Positions 1 to 9,542 of a stretch of 64,000 nt of DNA are shown piece by piece. This DNA is from SHZL01 sp963815185 (lineage in GTDB: Bacteria > Pseudomonadota > Gammaproteobacteria > Xanthomonadales > SZUA-36). The notes under the pieces were generated by a model. That model saw only the letters and a list, made by a program, of their open reading frames with translations, was not told where the DNA came from and did no database searches. Both the position numbers and the translations under genes were made by a program. Position 1 is the first letter of the stretch. Each line of letters begins with the position of its first letter. The DNA lies in NCBI GenBank assembly GCA_963815185.1, contig CAWFGC010000011.1:62001-126000 (forward strand). The letters run 5' to 3'.

Positions 1-342
1 GCCAAGCAGATTCGCGAGTGTATGATTTCCGAGACCTCTGTGGCGCTCAAGAACAATATTGGCCTGATCAAGGCCCTGATCGCGATTTGCCCTCTGCTGG
101 GTCTGCTCGGAACCGTGACGGGCATGATTACGGTATTCGATGTGATGACTTACAGCGGGGGCGGCAATGCGCGCGCGATGGCGGCTGGAGTATCGATGGC
201 CACGGTGCCTACCATGGCCGGCATGGTGGCTGCATTATCCGGTGTTTATTTTGGCACCTGGCTGGAGCATAAGGCGCAGACAGAGTCGGAAAAACTGGAA
301 GACCTGCTGCAGCATCATTATATCTCTGTTACAGTTCACTGA
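1..342 (+). CDS. exbB: ExbB/TolQ/MotA-family proton channel subunit (5' partial)
   Basis: This is the C-terminal part of a MotA/TolQ/ExbB proton-channel protein; the reading frame is open from base 1, so the start lies outside the window. The visible piece has two hydrophobic segments, around GLIKALIAICPLLGLLGTV and MVAALSGVYFGTWLEH, with the conserved LLGLLGTVTGM turn and the ATVPTMAGMVAA stretch typical of the family. In the inner membrane ExbB and ExbD use the proton gradient to energise TonB. It is followed by exbD, tonB and a TPR gene, the arrangement of TonB2-type systems. Family is clear; ExbB rather than TolQ is inferred from the tonB neighbour. Confidence 0.9.
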   Translation, partial: AKQIRECMISETSVALKNNIGLIKALIAICPLLGLLGTVTGMITVFDVMTYSGGGNARAMAAGVSMATVPTMAGMVAALSGVYFGTWLEHKAQTESEKLEDLLQHHYISVTVH

Positions 343-385
343 GTCCGGGGCCCGTTGCCGGGTCCTGACAGATGGAGACTCCCGC

Positions 386-790
386 ATGGCCAGACGGCAT
401 GCACAAATGGAAGATGCCGAGATCAACATCACACCGATGTTGGATATCGTTTTTATCATGTTGATTTTCTTCATTGTCACGACCTCTTTTACCAAGGAAA
501 CGGGCGCGACGATCAATAAGCCGGAGGCGGCGCAGGCGATCGCCCTGAGGAATGGAACGATTTTGATCGGGGTCAAATCCAATGGTGATATATGGATGTC
601 GAAACGCTCGGTCGAGCTAAGAGAGGTACGCCAGATGGTCGAACGCGCCAGGGGAGAAAACCCGGAAGGCAGCGTTGTCATCGTGGCGGACCGGGGATCC
701 AGGATTGGAACCGTGACCCAGGTGATGGACCAGGTGCGGCTGGCAGGTGTCGAAGGCGTCGCGATTTCTGCCATAACACCCAACAAGTAG
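386..790 (+). CDS. exbD: ExbD/TolR-family biopolymer transport protein
   Basis: A 134-residue ExbD/TolR protein. A short cytoplasmic N-terminus (INITPMLDIVFIML) leads into one transmembrane helix that carries the conserved Asp of the LD-hydrophobic motif, needed for proton flow in this family. The rest is a periplasmic domain ending in VEGVAISAITPNK. The chosen ATG gives the usual length; a longer frame upstream overlaps exbB and has no family similarity. It lies 43 bases after exbB and 4 bases before tonB, so it is probably co-transcribed with both. Confidence 0.9.
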   Translation: MARRHAQMEDAEINITPMLDIVFIMLIFFIVTTSFTKETGATINKPEAAQAIALRNGTILIGVKSNGDIWMSKRSVELREVRQMVERARGENPEGSVVIVADRGSRIGTVTQVMDQVRLAGVEGVAISAITPNK

Positions 791-794
791 CCCC

Positions 795-1436
795 ATGCTC
801 AAGTCCCGTTTTCTGATTGCCGCCGCCCTGGCCCTGGGGGTGACTTTTGGCCTGTTCCTGTTCATGGACAAACTCATATCCTCCGGTCCCGAACACCGTG
901 CCGAACTGGAGGCCATCGCCGGTATTCACTTTGGCCCGGTGGATATTCCGGACGATATCGCGATCAAGAACCGGCGCATTCCCAAGAAACCGCCGCCGCC
1001 AAAGAATCCGCCGCCGGCGCCCAAAATGCAGATTGCAAAAGTGGATCAGCCGTTGCAGGAAATGCCGCAAATGAACATGCCGCAACTGGATGTGCCAATG
1101 GTTGGCGGGGAAGGTATGTTCATAGGCAACTTTCAGCAGGTCGACAAGACCGCTGAAGGTGACATTGTCCCGGTTGTGGTCATACGCCCCATGTACCCGC
1201 GCGAAGCGGCCATCGCCGGAATAGAAGGCTGGGTCAAGGTCGAATTTACCATCACCGCTCTGGGAACCGTGCAGGACGCGCAGGTGCTTGACGCCGATCC
1301 GGCGCGAATATTCAATCGCGAGGCCATCCGCGCCATCCTGAAATGGAAGTTCAAACCGCGCGTTGTCGATGGTGTCGCGGTCGATCGCCGTGCCACCCAG
1401 ATTATCGATTTCAGCCTCCATGACAGTACTGATTGA
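795..1436 (+). CDS. tonB: TonB-family energy transducer
   Basis: A 213-residue TonB protein. It has one N-terminal membrane anchor (about residues 4-22), a short proline-rich spacer (KKPPPPKNPPPAPK) and a C-terminal TonB domain with PMYPREAAIAGIEGWV and the WKFKP motif near the end. TonB spans the periplasm and passes energy from ExbB/ExbD to outer-membrane receptors. The short spacer and the neighbouring TPR gene fit a TonB2-type protein. Which receptor it serves cannot be seen here. Confidence 0.9.
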   Translation: MLKSRFLIAAALALGVTFGLFLFMDKLISSGPEHRAELEAIAGIHFGPVDIPDDIAIKNRRIPKKPPPPKNPPPAPKMQIAKVDQPLQEMPQMNMPQLDVPMVGGEGMFIGNFQQVDKTAEGDIVPVVVIRPMYPREAAIAGIEGWVKVEFTITALGTVQDAQVLDADPARIFNREAIRAILKWKFKPRVVDGVAVDRRATQIIDFSLHDSTD

Positions 1437-2729
1437 TACCGTGCATTCCCTGACCAGATATTTACTTGGGGCGCCTCTTTTGAGCATTTGCCTGCTGGCG
1501 TTTGCAGCCACTGCGGCCGGTGCCCAATCGCCGTCCCAATCCGCCTCTTGCGGCAAGGATCGAAAAGTCAGCGCCAAGGCGCTGGACGAAATGACCTGGA
1601 AGCAGCTCAACGGCATTTATGAGGAAGTCAGCGATGAAAAATACGACAGCGCATACGATGAACTGCAGAAAATGCTGGGCCGCTCCGGAAGGGATGCCTA
1701 CCTGAAAGCGATTATCAACCAGGCTCTGGCCCAGGTTGAATGGTCACGCGAGCATTATGACGCCGCGCTGACCTACTTCGAAAAGGCGGTCGAACTGGAC
1801 GCGCTGCCCGATCAGGCACATTTCGCCCTGATGTACCAGATCGCTCAGCTCTATTATATGAAGGAACGCTATGGCGATGCCCTGGATCGCCTGGAGTTGT
1901 GGTTCTGCACGGCGCCGAAGGACAAGATTACCGCCGCCGCTTACGTACTGAAAGCCTCGATCTATGCCCAAATGAAGGACTATCGCCAGACCCTGCAGGC
2001 CATTGATATGGCGATCTCGATGGAGCCCACGCCGCAGGAATCCTGGTACCAGTTGAAACTGGCGTCGCATTATGAGTTGGAACAATATCCGCAAGCAGCG
2101 GCAACACTTGAAAACATGATTGGCCATTGGCCGGATAAGAAACTGTACTGGACGCAACTGGCGCAGACCTATTTCAATCTGAAACAGGAGGACAAGGCAC
2201 TGGCCGTTGCCGCATTGGCGTATCGGAAGAAGTTGTGGACAAGCCAAACGGATGTGACCTATCTGGCGTATTTGTATGCCAACGCCAACGTGCCGTACAA
2301 GGCTGCAGCCGTTCTGCAAAAAGGCATTGAGGACGGTATCGTTGAGTCATCGGAAAAATTCTGGACCGCCGTAGCGGATTACTGGTATGTGGCCGAGGAA
2401 ATGGAAAAAGCATTGGCAGCCTTACGAAAAGGCCGGGGCTGCAGCGTCCGATGGAGAAGTCGACCTTCGTCGCGCTTACATCCTGGTGGATCTGGAGCGC
2501 TGGTCAGCCGGCCAGGGAAGCGCTGGATGAAGCGTTTGTCAAAGGCGGCCTCGACGAACAGAAGATGGGCGAGGCGTATCTGCTGCGGGGCATGGCGGAA
2601 TTCAACCTCGGAAATTACGATCAGGCCGGCAGCGATTGGGGACGGGCCAGCCGCTATCCGCGGTCCAGGGATGCGGCGCAACAGTGGATCAATCAGTTGC
2701 GGGAAGAGCGCAAACGCGGCGCCTCATGA
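1420..2729 (+). CDS. TPR-repeat periplasmic protein of the TonB module (two frame breaks)
   Basis: A secreted TPR protein whose start overlaps the tonB stop. The N-terminus has a signal peptide (LLSICLLAFAATAAGAQ), followed by repeated helical pairs typical of TPRs, for example HYDAALTYFEKAVELD and RYGDALDRLELWF. The frame changes by +1 near 2429 (run of four A) and again near 2512. Reading through both gives 435 residues, and the last part (EAYLLRGMAEFNLGNYDQAG) is again TPR-like. TPR partners (TtpC-type) accompany TonB2 systems and help energise outer-membrane uptake; that role is inferred from position. The breaks look like single-base insertions in the sequence rather than a dead gene. 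Confidence 0.75.
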
Positions 2730-3667
2730 CTTCAGACCCGCATGCTGCGCCAGCGGCCAGCGATCAGCCTCTGGGCGCAGCAGAGCTGGGCTTGATCGAC
2801 CGTTTCCTTGACGCCGCCTGGGCAGAACGCGGCCTGAGCCGGAACACGCTGTCTGCCTACCGTTATGATCTTCAGCTACTTGCATTCCATTTGCGTGATC
2901 GTGGCCGGAGTATGGAAACGGCCCGCCGTGAGGACATTCTCAATTTTCTTGCCGTACAGGTGCACCGCGGCAGGAGTCCGAGGTCGCTGTCGCGCTATCT
3001 TTCCGGCTTCCGTCAATTCTATCAATGGCTGCTGCGTGAAGGGCGGCTGCACGAGGACCCCAGTGCGCTGATCGAGAGCCCGAAGCTGGGGCGGGGATTG
3101 CCGAAGGCCTTGAGTGAAGCTGGGGTTACCGCACTGCTGGAAGCGCCGGATATTTCACAACCGCTGGGTTTACGTGACCGCACCATGCTCGAGCTGATGT
3201 ATGCGACCGGCCTCAGGGTCAGCGAAATGGTGTCGTTGGAACTGAACCGGGTAAATGTGAACCAGGGTGTGGTGCGCGTGTTGGGCAAGGGAGGCAAGGA
3301 GAGACTGGTGCCGCTGGGGGAAGAAGCGATGCACTGGCTGGGTCGGTACTTGCATGAAGCCAGGCCCGAACTTTTGGGTCAGGCACAGTGTGCGCAGTTA
3401 TTTGTTACCTCCCGCAAGGCCGGCCTAAGCCGCCAGGCTTTTTGGCATGCCATCCGCAAGCACGCCCGCGCCGCCGGCATACCGCATGAGGTGTCGCCCC
3501 ACATGTTGCGGCATTCCTTTGCCACGCATCTTCTGAACCACGGTGCCGACCTTCGCGTGGTGCAACTGCTATTGGGTCACAGTGACCTCTCGACGACACA
3601 GATCTATACCCACATCGCCCGTGAAGGCCTGAAACGATTGCATGCCAAACACCATCCCCGGGGATGA
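2726..3667 (+). CDS. xerD: site-specific tyrosine recombinase XerD
   Basis: A 313-residue tyrosine recombinase. The N-terminal SAM-like DNA-binding domain (about 25-110) is followed by the catalytic domain with the full active-site set: Arg164 in ATGLRVSE, Lys in GKGGKER, His259 and Arg262 in HMLRHSFATH, His285 in LLGHSDLSTTQ and the nucleophile Tyr294 in IYTHI. XerD works with XerC at dif to resolve chromosome dimers, activated by FtsK. The gene precedes dsbC, the usual gammaproteobacterial order, which favours XerD over XerC. The ATG overlaps the stop of the TPR gene. Confidence 0.93.
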   Translation: MTSDPHAAPAASDQPLGAAELGLIDRFLDAAWAERGLSRNTLSAYRYDLQLLAFHLRDRGRSMETARREDILNFLAVQVHRGRSPRSLSRYLSGFRQFYQWLLREGRLHEDPSALIESPKLGRGLPKALSEAGVTALLEAPDISQPLGLRDRTMLELMYATGLRVSEMVSLELNRVNVNQGVVRVLGKGGKERLVPLGEEAMHWLGRYLHEARPELLGQAQCAQLFVTSRKAGLSRQAFWHAIRKHARAAGIPHEVSPHMLRHSFATHLLNHGADLRVVQLLLGHSDLSTTQIYTHIAREGLKRLHAKHHPRG

Positions 3668-3840
3668 GCCTCGGTCGGACGAAACACACATCAACTGGAA
3701 GCGCAAACGGAACTTTCGCCACACAATGGGTTCTTTGAAGCGTAGTCTCTGAGTTTGTGCTTAGAAACCCGGGCGGCTACGTGGTAAGCTGCCGCCCACA
3801 AAAGACCGGCAATGCAAACCCAATCCAGGAGAGGTGGGCC

Positions 3841-4581
3841 ATGAGGCACAACGGTCAGATCATCGCGATTTCGTCATTGGCTTTATGCCTGTCCCTGCCA
3901 GTTGCCGCACAGGACAAGTTCGAGCAGGTCGAAGCGCGCATCCGCGCACTGGTGCCCACGGCCCGTTCGATAGCGGTTTCGGAAACGCCCATTGCGGGCA
4001 TTCTGCAAGTGCAGATCAATGGTGACATCGTTTACACGACCGACGATGGCAAGTATCTGCTGCAGGGGCGGATAATCGATCTGGATACCCGGGATGACCT
4101 CACCGAACAGGCGAAAGCATCGATCCGCAGGGAACTGATCGATCATATCGATGCGTCAAAGGAGATCACGTTTGCCCCCGACAATCCGGCCTATGACCTG
4201 ATGGTATTTACCGATATCGATTGTGGCTATTGCCGCAAACTGCATTCGCAGATAGCCGAATACAACAAAGAGGGTATCGCCATTCATTACATGGCCTTTC
4301 CCCGTGCGGGCATTGGTTCCACTTCATACGACAAAGCCGTCTCGGTGTGGTGCGCCAAGGACCAGCAGACGGCACTTACCAATGCCAAGTTGGGCAAGGA
4401 CCCGGAACCCCTGCAGTGTGAAAACCCGGTTGCCGATCAATACAATTTGGGTCTCGAATTGGGTGTATCGGGAACGCCGGCCCTGTTGACAACCACGGGT
4501 CAGTTGATCCCGGGTTACATGTCGCCGGTGGCCTTGCGCGAGCGGCTGGATCAGATCTACGGAGCCAGCACCGCAAAGTAG
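3841..4581 (+). CDS. dsbC: thiol:disulfide interchange protein DsbC
   Basis: A 246-residue periplasmic disulfide isomerase. A signal peptide (about residues 1-22, ending PVAAQ) is followed by a small dimerisation domain and a thioredoxin-fold domain with the CGYC active site at residues 128-131 and the cis-Pro loop GVSGTPAL. DsbC rearranges wrong disulfides in exported proteins and is kept reduced by DsbD. A Shine-Dalgarno sequence (AGGAGAGG) lies just upstream of the chosen ATG. Its place after xerD agrees with the family's usual context. Secreted disulfide proteins exported by the nearby type II system could be clients, an inference only. Confidence 0.93.
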   Translation: MRHNGQIIAISSLALCLSLPVAAQDKFEQVEARIRALVPTARSIAVSETPIAGILQVQINGDIVYTTDDGKYLLQGRIIDLDTRDDLTEQAKASIRRELIDHIDASKEITFAPDNPAYDLMVFTDIDCGYCRKLHSQIAEYNKEGIAIHYMAFPRAGIGSTSYDKAVSVWCAKDQQTALTNAKLGKDPEPLQCENPVADQYNLGLELGVSGTPALLTTTGQLIPGYMSPVALRERLDQIYGASTAK

Positions 4582-4596
4582 AATGTGTCTCGCTTA

Positions 4597-4784
4597 CCCA
4601 ACCAGGGTCAGGCCAGGAAGCTGCTGAATGGCGGCTTGCCCGCAGGGCAAGGAGCCTTGAAAGCAGCGACCGCCCGGCCGTGGGTCGCCTGCGGCTCCAC
4701 TGGCGGGTACTGTTTTCCATTGGCGTTTGCAGGCGTTAGAATGACGCGCCGATAACCAGCGCCAATCAGTCCGGGAGCACAGCA
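4597..4784 (+). promoter_or_regulatory. dsbC-purL intergenic region with short hairpin and possible purL promoter
   Basis: The gap between dsbC and purL holds a perfect small hairpin, CTTGCCC-GCA-GGGCAAG, and other GC-rich partial inversions. A TAGAAT box (4737-4742) lies about 45 bases before the purL start and could be its -10 element; no good -35 match is seen and no PurR-like operator is evident. Confidence 0.3.
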
Positions 4785-7700
4785 TTGTCCGAGTTCACCT
4801 GCCTGCTGGGAGAACCCGCGCTTTCCCATTTTCGCACCAGCAAGCTCGCCAGTCAGATGACGGCGCGTTTTGGCCTGGAGCCTTCGATTGAGACGCGCTT
4901 CATCTATTTCATCGATTCCGCGGCAGCGCTGGCGCCGGCGGATTGCAAACGCCTGGAAGATTTGCTGCACGGCCGGCTGCTAACGCACCTGGAAACCGAT
5001 GGACTGATTCCCGATGGATTGATCCCCCGTGAATTGATTCTTGTAGTGCCTCGTTTGGGCACCCAGTCACCGTGGTCGAGCAAGGCGACGGATATTGCCG
5101 CGCGTTGCGGCATCAAGGGTATTGAACCGTATCGAGCGCGGTACGGTGTATTGGATCGGGGCATGGAGCCATGGACGCCGCCGCCGGAACCGGACTGCGC
5201 GCCCTTCTGTATGACCGCATGACCCAATCTGTTCTGGCTTCCATCGATGAGGCGAGATCACTGTTCCTGCATGAAAAGCCGCGGCCGCTCGGGCATGTTC
5301 CCGTGCTCGCCGAGGGCAAGGCTGCCCTGCAGCGTGCCAACCGTGAGCTGGGTTTGGCGTTGTCAGCCGATGAAATCGACTACCTGATGGAGGCTTTTGC
5401 GCGACTGCAAAGGGATCCGACGGATGCCGAGTTGATGATGTTCGCGCAAGCCAATTCAGAGCATTGCCGGCACAAGATTTTCAACGCGAGCTGGACCCTG
5501 GACGGTGCGGCGGCCCATCACTCCCTGTTCGACATGATCCGCAATACCTATGCCTGCTCGCCCGGCGGTATCCTGTCTGCCTATCACGATAATTCAGCCG
5601 TTATCGACGGCCCTGTCGGGGAACGCTTTTTCATTCACCCGCAAACAGGGATCTATGCTTACGAAAATGAGCATCTGCCATTTCAGATCAAGGTCGAGAC
5701 GCATAACCACCCCACGGCCATTTCACCGTTTGCCGGCGCCGCCACCGGTTCAGGGGGCGAAATCCGGGACGAAGCCGCCACCGGCCGTGGTGCGCGGCCC
5801 AAGGCCGGTCTGACCGGGTTCACCGTTTCCCACCTGGATATACCCGGATATCACTTTCCGTGGCGGGTCGAACACGGCAAGCCTGACCGCATTGCCAGCG
5901 CGCTGGATATCATGATCGAAGGGCCGATCGGCGGCGCCGCGTTCAATAACGAATTCGGCCGGCCGGCGATCTGTGGCTATTTCCGCACCTTTGAACAGAC
6001 CGTGGGCGGCACCTTGTGGGGATATCACAAGCCCATCATGATTGCGGGCGGCCTGGGCAGTATCCGTAAGGACATGGTGGATAAATTGCCGCTGCCGGCG
6101 GGGGCTTGCATCGTCGTGCTTGGCGGGCCGGCCATGCTGATTGGACTGGGTGGCGGCGCCGCCTCTTCCGTCGGCAGCGGTCAAAGCCAGGAGGACCTGG
6201 ATTTCGCCTCGGTGCAGCGCGGCAACCCGGAAATGCAACGACGTTGCCAGGAAGTGATCGACGCCTGTTGGGCCCTGGGTGAACACAACCCGATACTCTC
6301 CATCCATGATGTCGGAGCGGGCGGTCTTTCCAACGCGCTGCCGGAGTTGTTACACGACGGCGGCTGTGGCGGCACTTTGGAATTGCGGGCCGTGCCCACG
6401 GCGGATCCGGCGATGTCTCCGATGGAAATCTGGTGCAATGAGGCGCAGGAACGCTATGTTCTGGCGCTGCATCCGGCGGCATTGAAGACATTCGAGGACC
6501 TGTGTGTGCGCGAACGCTGCCCCTGGGCGGTGCTTGGCACGGCGACGCAGGAGCGCAAGCTCACGCTCAGCGACCGGCTGTTGCAAAGCGACGCGGTCAA
6601 CATGCCGCTGGAGGTGCTGTTGGGCAAAACCCCGGCGATGCACCGTTCCGTGCTGCGGCGGCAGCTTGTCGTTGAGCCCGCGGAGTTGAGCGGGCTGGAG
6701 TTGTCACAGGCTCTGCGGGACGTGCTGCGCTTCCCAGCGGTGGGCAGCAAGTCTTTCCTCATTACCATTGGCGACCGCACGGTGGGTGGTTTGGTGGCCC
6801 GTGACCAGATGGTCGGGCCCTGGCAGGTACCGGTAGCGGATGCCGGGGTCACGCTGGCGGGATTCCGCAGCGAACGCGGTGAAGCCATCGCCATGGGCGA
6901 GCGCTCGCCGCTGGCGGTGGTGAATGGCCCGGCCTCAGGGCGTATGGCCATTGCCGAGGCCATCACCAATATTGCTTCCGCGGCGATCCGTGACATTGCC
7001 GACATCCGCCTGGCGGCCAACTGGATGGCGGCGGCCGGTGAGGAAGGTCAGGATGGCATTCTGTTCGATACGGTGCAGGCGGTGGGCATGGAATTGTGTC
7101 CCGCCCTGGGCATTGCGATCCCCGTGGGTAAAGACTCGCTGTCGTTGAAAACCCAGTGGCGGGACGGTGGCACGGAAAAACTCGTACAGGCGCCGGTATC
7201 GCTGATTATTTCCGCATTCGCGCCGGTCGAGGACGTGAATCGCACATTGACGCCGCTGCTGAACCTGAGTCATGGCGAAAGCCGATTGCTGTTGATCGAT
7301 CTTGGCCATGGAAAAAACCGGCTGGGAGGGTCGGCGCTGGCCCAGGTAAACCGGAGTTTTGGCCCGGAAGTGCCGGATCTGGATTCGCCCGCCGATCTGC
7401 GTGGATTCTTCGCCGCCATCCAGGAACTGAACCGGTCCGGATTGCTGTTGGCCTACCACGACCGCTCGGATGGCGGCCTGGCGGCCTGCGTCTGTGAAAT
7501 GGCGTTTGCAACGCATTGCGGGCTTGAACTGGCATTACCGCTGCCTCAGGAAGAGGTGCTCGCCGCCTGGTTTGCCGAGGAACCCGGCGCAGTGATCCAG
7601 GTTCGCGCAAGTGAGGTGCCACAGGTGCGCGAAGTTCTTGCTGCACATGGGATCGGCAAGCTGTGCAGCGACATTGGCCGCCCGCTGCCAGGGGACCGCT

Positions 7701-8698
7701 TGCGCGTGACGTGTGCCGGGCGCCTGCTATTGGATGAATCCCTGCCGGAACTGCAGCGCGTCTGGTCTGAAACCAGCCATGCGGTGCAACGCCTGCGCGA
7801 CAATCCGGAATGCGCCGATGCAGAACTGGAGAGCCACTGCGATTGGTCACAACCGGGCCTGTCGCCGTTTTTGACTTTTGCCAGCGGGGAAGGCGCAGCC
7901 CTTCCGATGATGGCCACGGGCGCACGTCCCGCAGTTGCGATTCTGCGGGAGCAGGGGGTGAACGGCCATACGGAAATGGCGGCAGCATTTGAGCAGGCAG
8001 GCTTCGATAGTGTTGATGTGCACATGTCCGATCTGATCGAGAGCCGCCATGATCTGAACGACTTCCAGGGCTTTGTCGCTTGTGGCGGCTTTTCCTATGG
8101 CGATGTGCTCGGTGCCGGTCGCGGCTGGGCGAAATCCATTCTGTTCGCAGAACGAGTGCGCGAGATGTTCAGCCGTTTTCTCGAGCGCGAGGACCGCTTT
8201 GCCCTTGGTGTATGCAATGGCTGCCAGATGCTGGCCGCGTTGCGCGAAATCATTCCCGGAACATCGTCCTGGCCGGATTTTGTCCGCAACCGTTCGGAGC
8301 AGTTTGAGGCGCGCCTGGGCATGGTCGAGATCGGTTCGTCACCGTCCCTGTTTTTCCGCGGCATGAGTGGCACCCGCATCCCGGTTGCTTCGGCGCACGG
8401 CGAAGGCCGTGCTGAATTCAGCGCGGAAGGGCAAAGCCTGGTGAATTCGGCCGGGCTGGTTGCATTGCGATACGTTGACATGCACGGCCGGGCGACGGAA
8501 CAATACCCGCATAACCCGAATGGTTCTCCGGGGGGAATTACCGGCTTGTGCAACGAAGATGGGCGTGTGACCATCCTGATGCCGCATCCGGAGCGGACCT
8601 TGAGAACCGTCAATTTTTCCTGGGCGCCTGGCACCTGGGGCCCGCTTTCACCGTGGCGCCGCATGTTTGAAAATGCCCGGCAATGGACAGGACAATGA
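4785..8698 (+). CDS. purL: phosphoribosylformylglycinamidine synthase (large PurL type, two frame breaks)
   Basis: FGAM synthase, fourth step of purine synthesis: converts FGAR, glutamine and ATP to FGAM. It starts at a TTG (MSEFTCLLGEP). The N-terminal PurS-like part runs to SPWSSKATDIAARCG; the frame then moves +1 near 5117, giving NRIERGTVYWIG, and +1 again near 5165 before LYDRMTQSVL. Corrected length is 1303 residues, matching the E. coli enzyme (1295). The synthetase core has HNHPTAISPFAGAATGSGGE, and the C-terminal class I glutaminase has the catalytic Cys in GVCNGCQML and the HPER ending. Both breaks behave as single inserted bases, so the enzyme is probably intact. Confidence 0.95.
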
Positions 8699-8702
8699 TT
8701 CG

Positions 8703-9392
8703 ATGAGCGAAAATAGCGTAGCGACGGAGACGGCAGAAGACGCCCGGGACAGCAGTCTTCCGCCGCAGGCGCCAGCGGACGAATTGAGACTCGGTGAATT
8801 ACTGATCCTGGCATCGCTGTGGATGCTGTTTGGATTCATGTTGTGGTTCTATCTCTCTGCATTTCATGGCGTGCCTGCGCGGGTTTTGTCCGGTGCCGTA
8901 CTGTCTGAAATTCTTGGTGGCCACTTTCACCAGATCGTTGTGGAGCCGAATCAGCATTTCCTGTTCCAGGTCGAAACCACGATCCCGTTCGTATTCCGCG
9001 ATGGATCCACGGACAATTTGGGTTTCGTGGTGAATCCCTTGATATTCAGTTACGGATTGCCCTTGTTATTCGGTCTGGTGATGGGTTCGGATGTCAGTTG
9101 GCGGCGGAAAATTGGCATCCTGCTGCTGGGCTATGTCGCCATTACGCTGGTGCAGGTCTGGGGTGTCGTTTTCGAGTCCTTGAAAATGCTGGCATTCAAT
9201 TTTGGCAGCCAGACCCACCAGATTGTGACGGAAGCCGGTGTCTCCGATACCGTGATTGCACTCGGTTACCAGATGGGCACATTGATCCTGCCGGCGCTGA
9301 CGCCCATTTTTATCTGGGTGTTGACCAACCGGCGTCTGGTCGAGCAATTCGTCGGCTGGAAGATCGAGCTGCGGGACCGGCGCAAGGATTAA
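8703..9392 (+). CDS. multi-pass membrane protein resembling exosortase-H-associated membrane proteins
   Basis: About 229 residues. An acidic, charged N-terminus precedes four or so hydrophobic segments, near residues 28-50 (LILASLWMLFGFMLWFYL), 108-125 (VNPLIFSYGLPLLFGLV), 132-155 and a C-terminal one (TLILPALTPIFIWVL). From memory the VNPLIFSYGLPL, VQVWGVVFESLK and ALGYQMGTLILPA stretches resemble proteins annotated as exosortase-H-associated membrane proteins, which accompany the XrtH sorting enzyme in gammaproteobacteria. No exosortase or CTERM-tagged substrate is visible in this window, so the link is tentative. It starts 4 bases after purL and is probably transcribed with it. Confidence 0.45.
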   Translation: MSENSVATETAEDARDSSLPPQAPADELRLGELLILASLWMLFGFMLWFYLSAFHGVPARVLSGAVLSEILGGHFHQIVVEPNQHFLFQVETTIPFVFRDGSTDNLGFVVNPLIFSYGLPLLFGLVMGSDVSWRRKIGILLLGYVAITLVQVWGVVFESLKMLAFNFGSQTHQIVTEAGVSDTVIALGYQMGTLILPALTPIFIWVLTNRRLVEQFVGWKIELRDRRKD

Positions 9393-9517
9393 GGCTCCTC
9401 AAGCCGCGGAACCGATGGCCGCATCGGCGGTCATTGCAGAGTGTGTTTGCGTATCTGTCGTGGGTTGAACGGGTGACGCGGGCATGCAGGATTAGCAACG
9501 TCAGAGCCAGCGTGCCG

Positions 9518-9523
9518 TATAAT
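9518..9523 (+). promoter_or_regulatory. candidate -10 box of the type II secretion operon
   Basis: A perfect TATAAT lies 19 bases before the gspE ATG at 9543. No convincing -35 hexamer stands at 17 bases, so activation by a regulator or a short leader is possible. Transcription from here would begin near 9530 and leave a leader of only about a dozen bases with no clear ribosome binding site. Confidence 0.4.
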
Positions 9524-9542
9524 CCCTTTGTCAATCAATATC

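Noticed and set aside
678..1616. A long minus-strand open frame opposite exbD and tonB
   Set aside because: It lies fully against well-supported genes, has no family features and is a by-product of codon bias.
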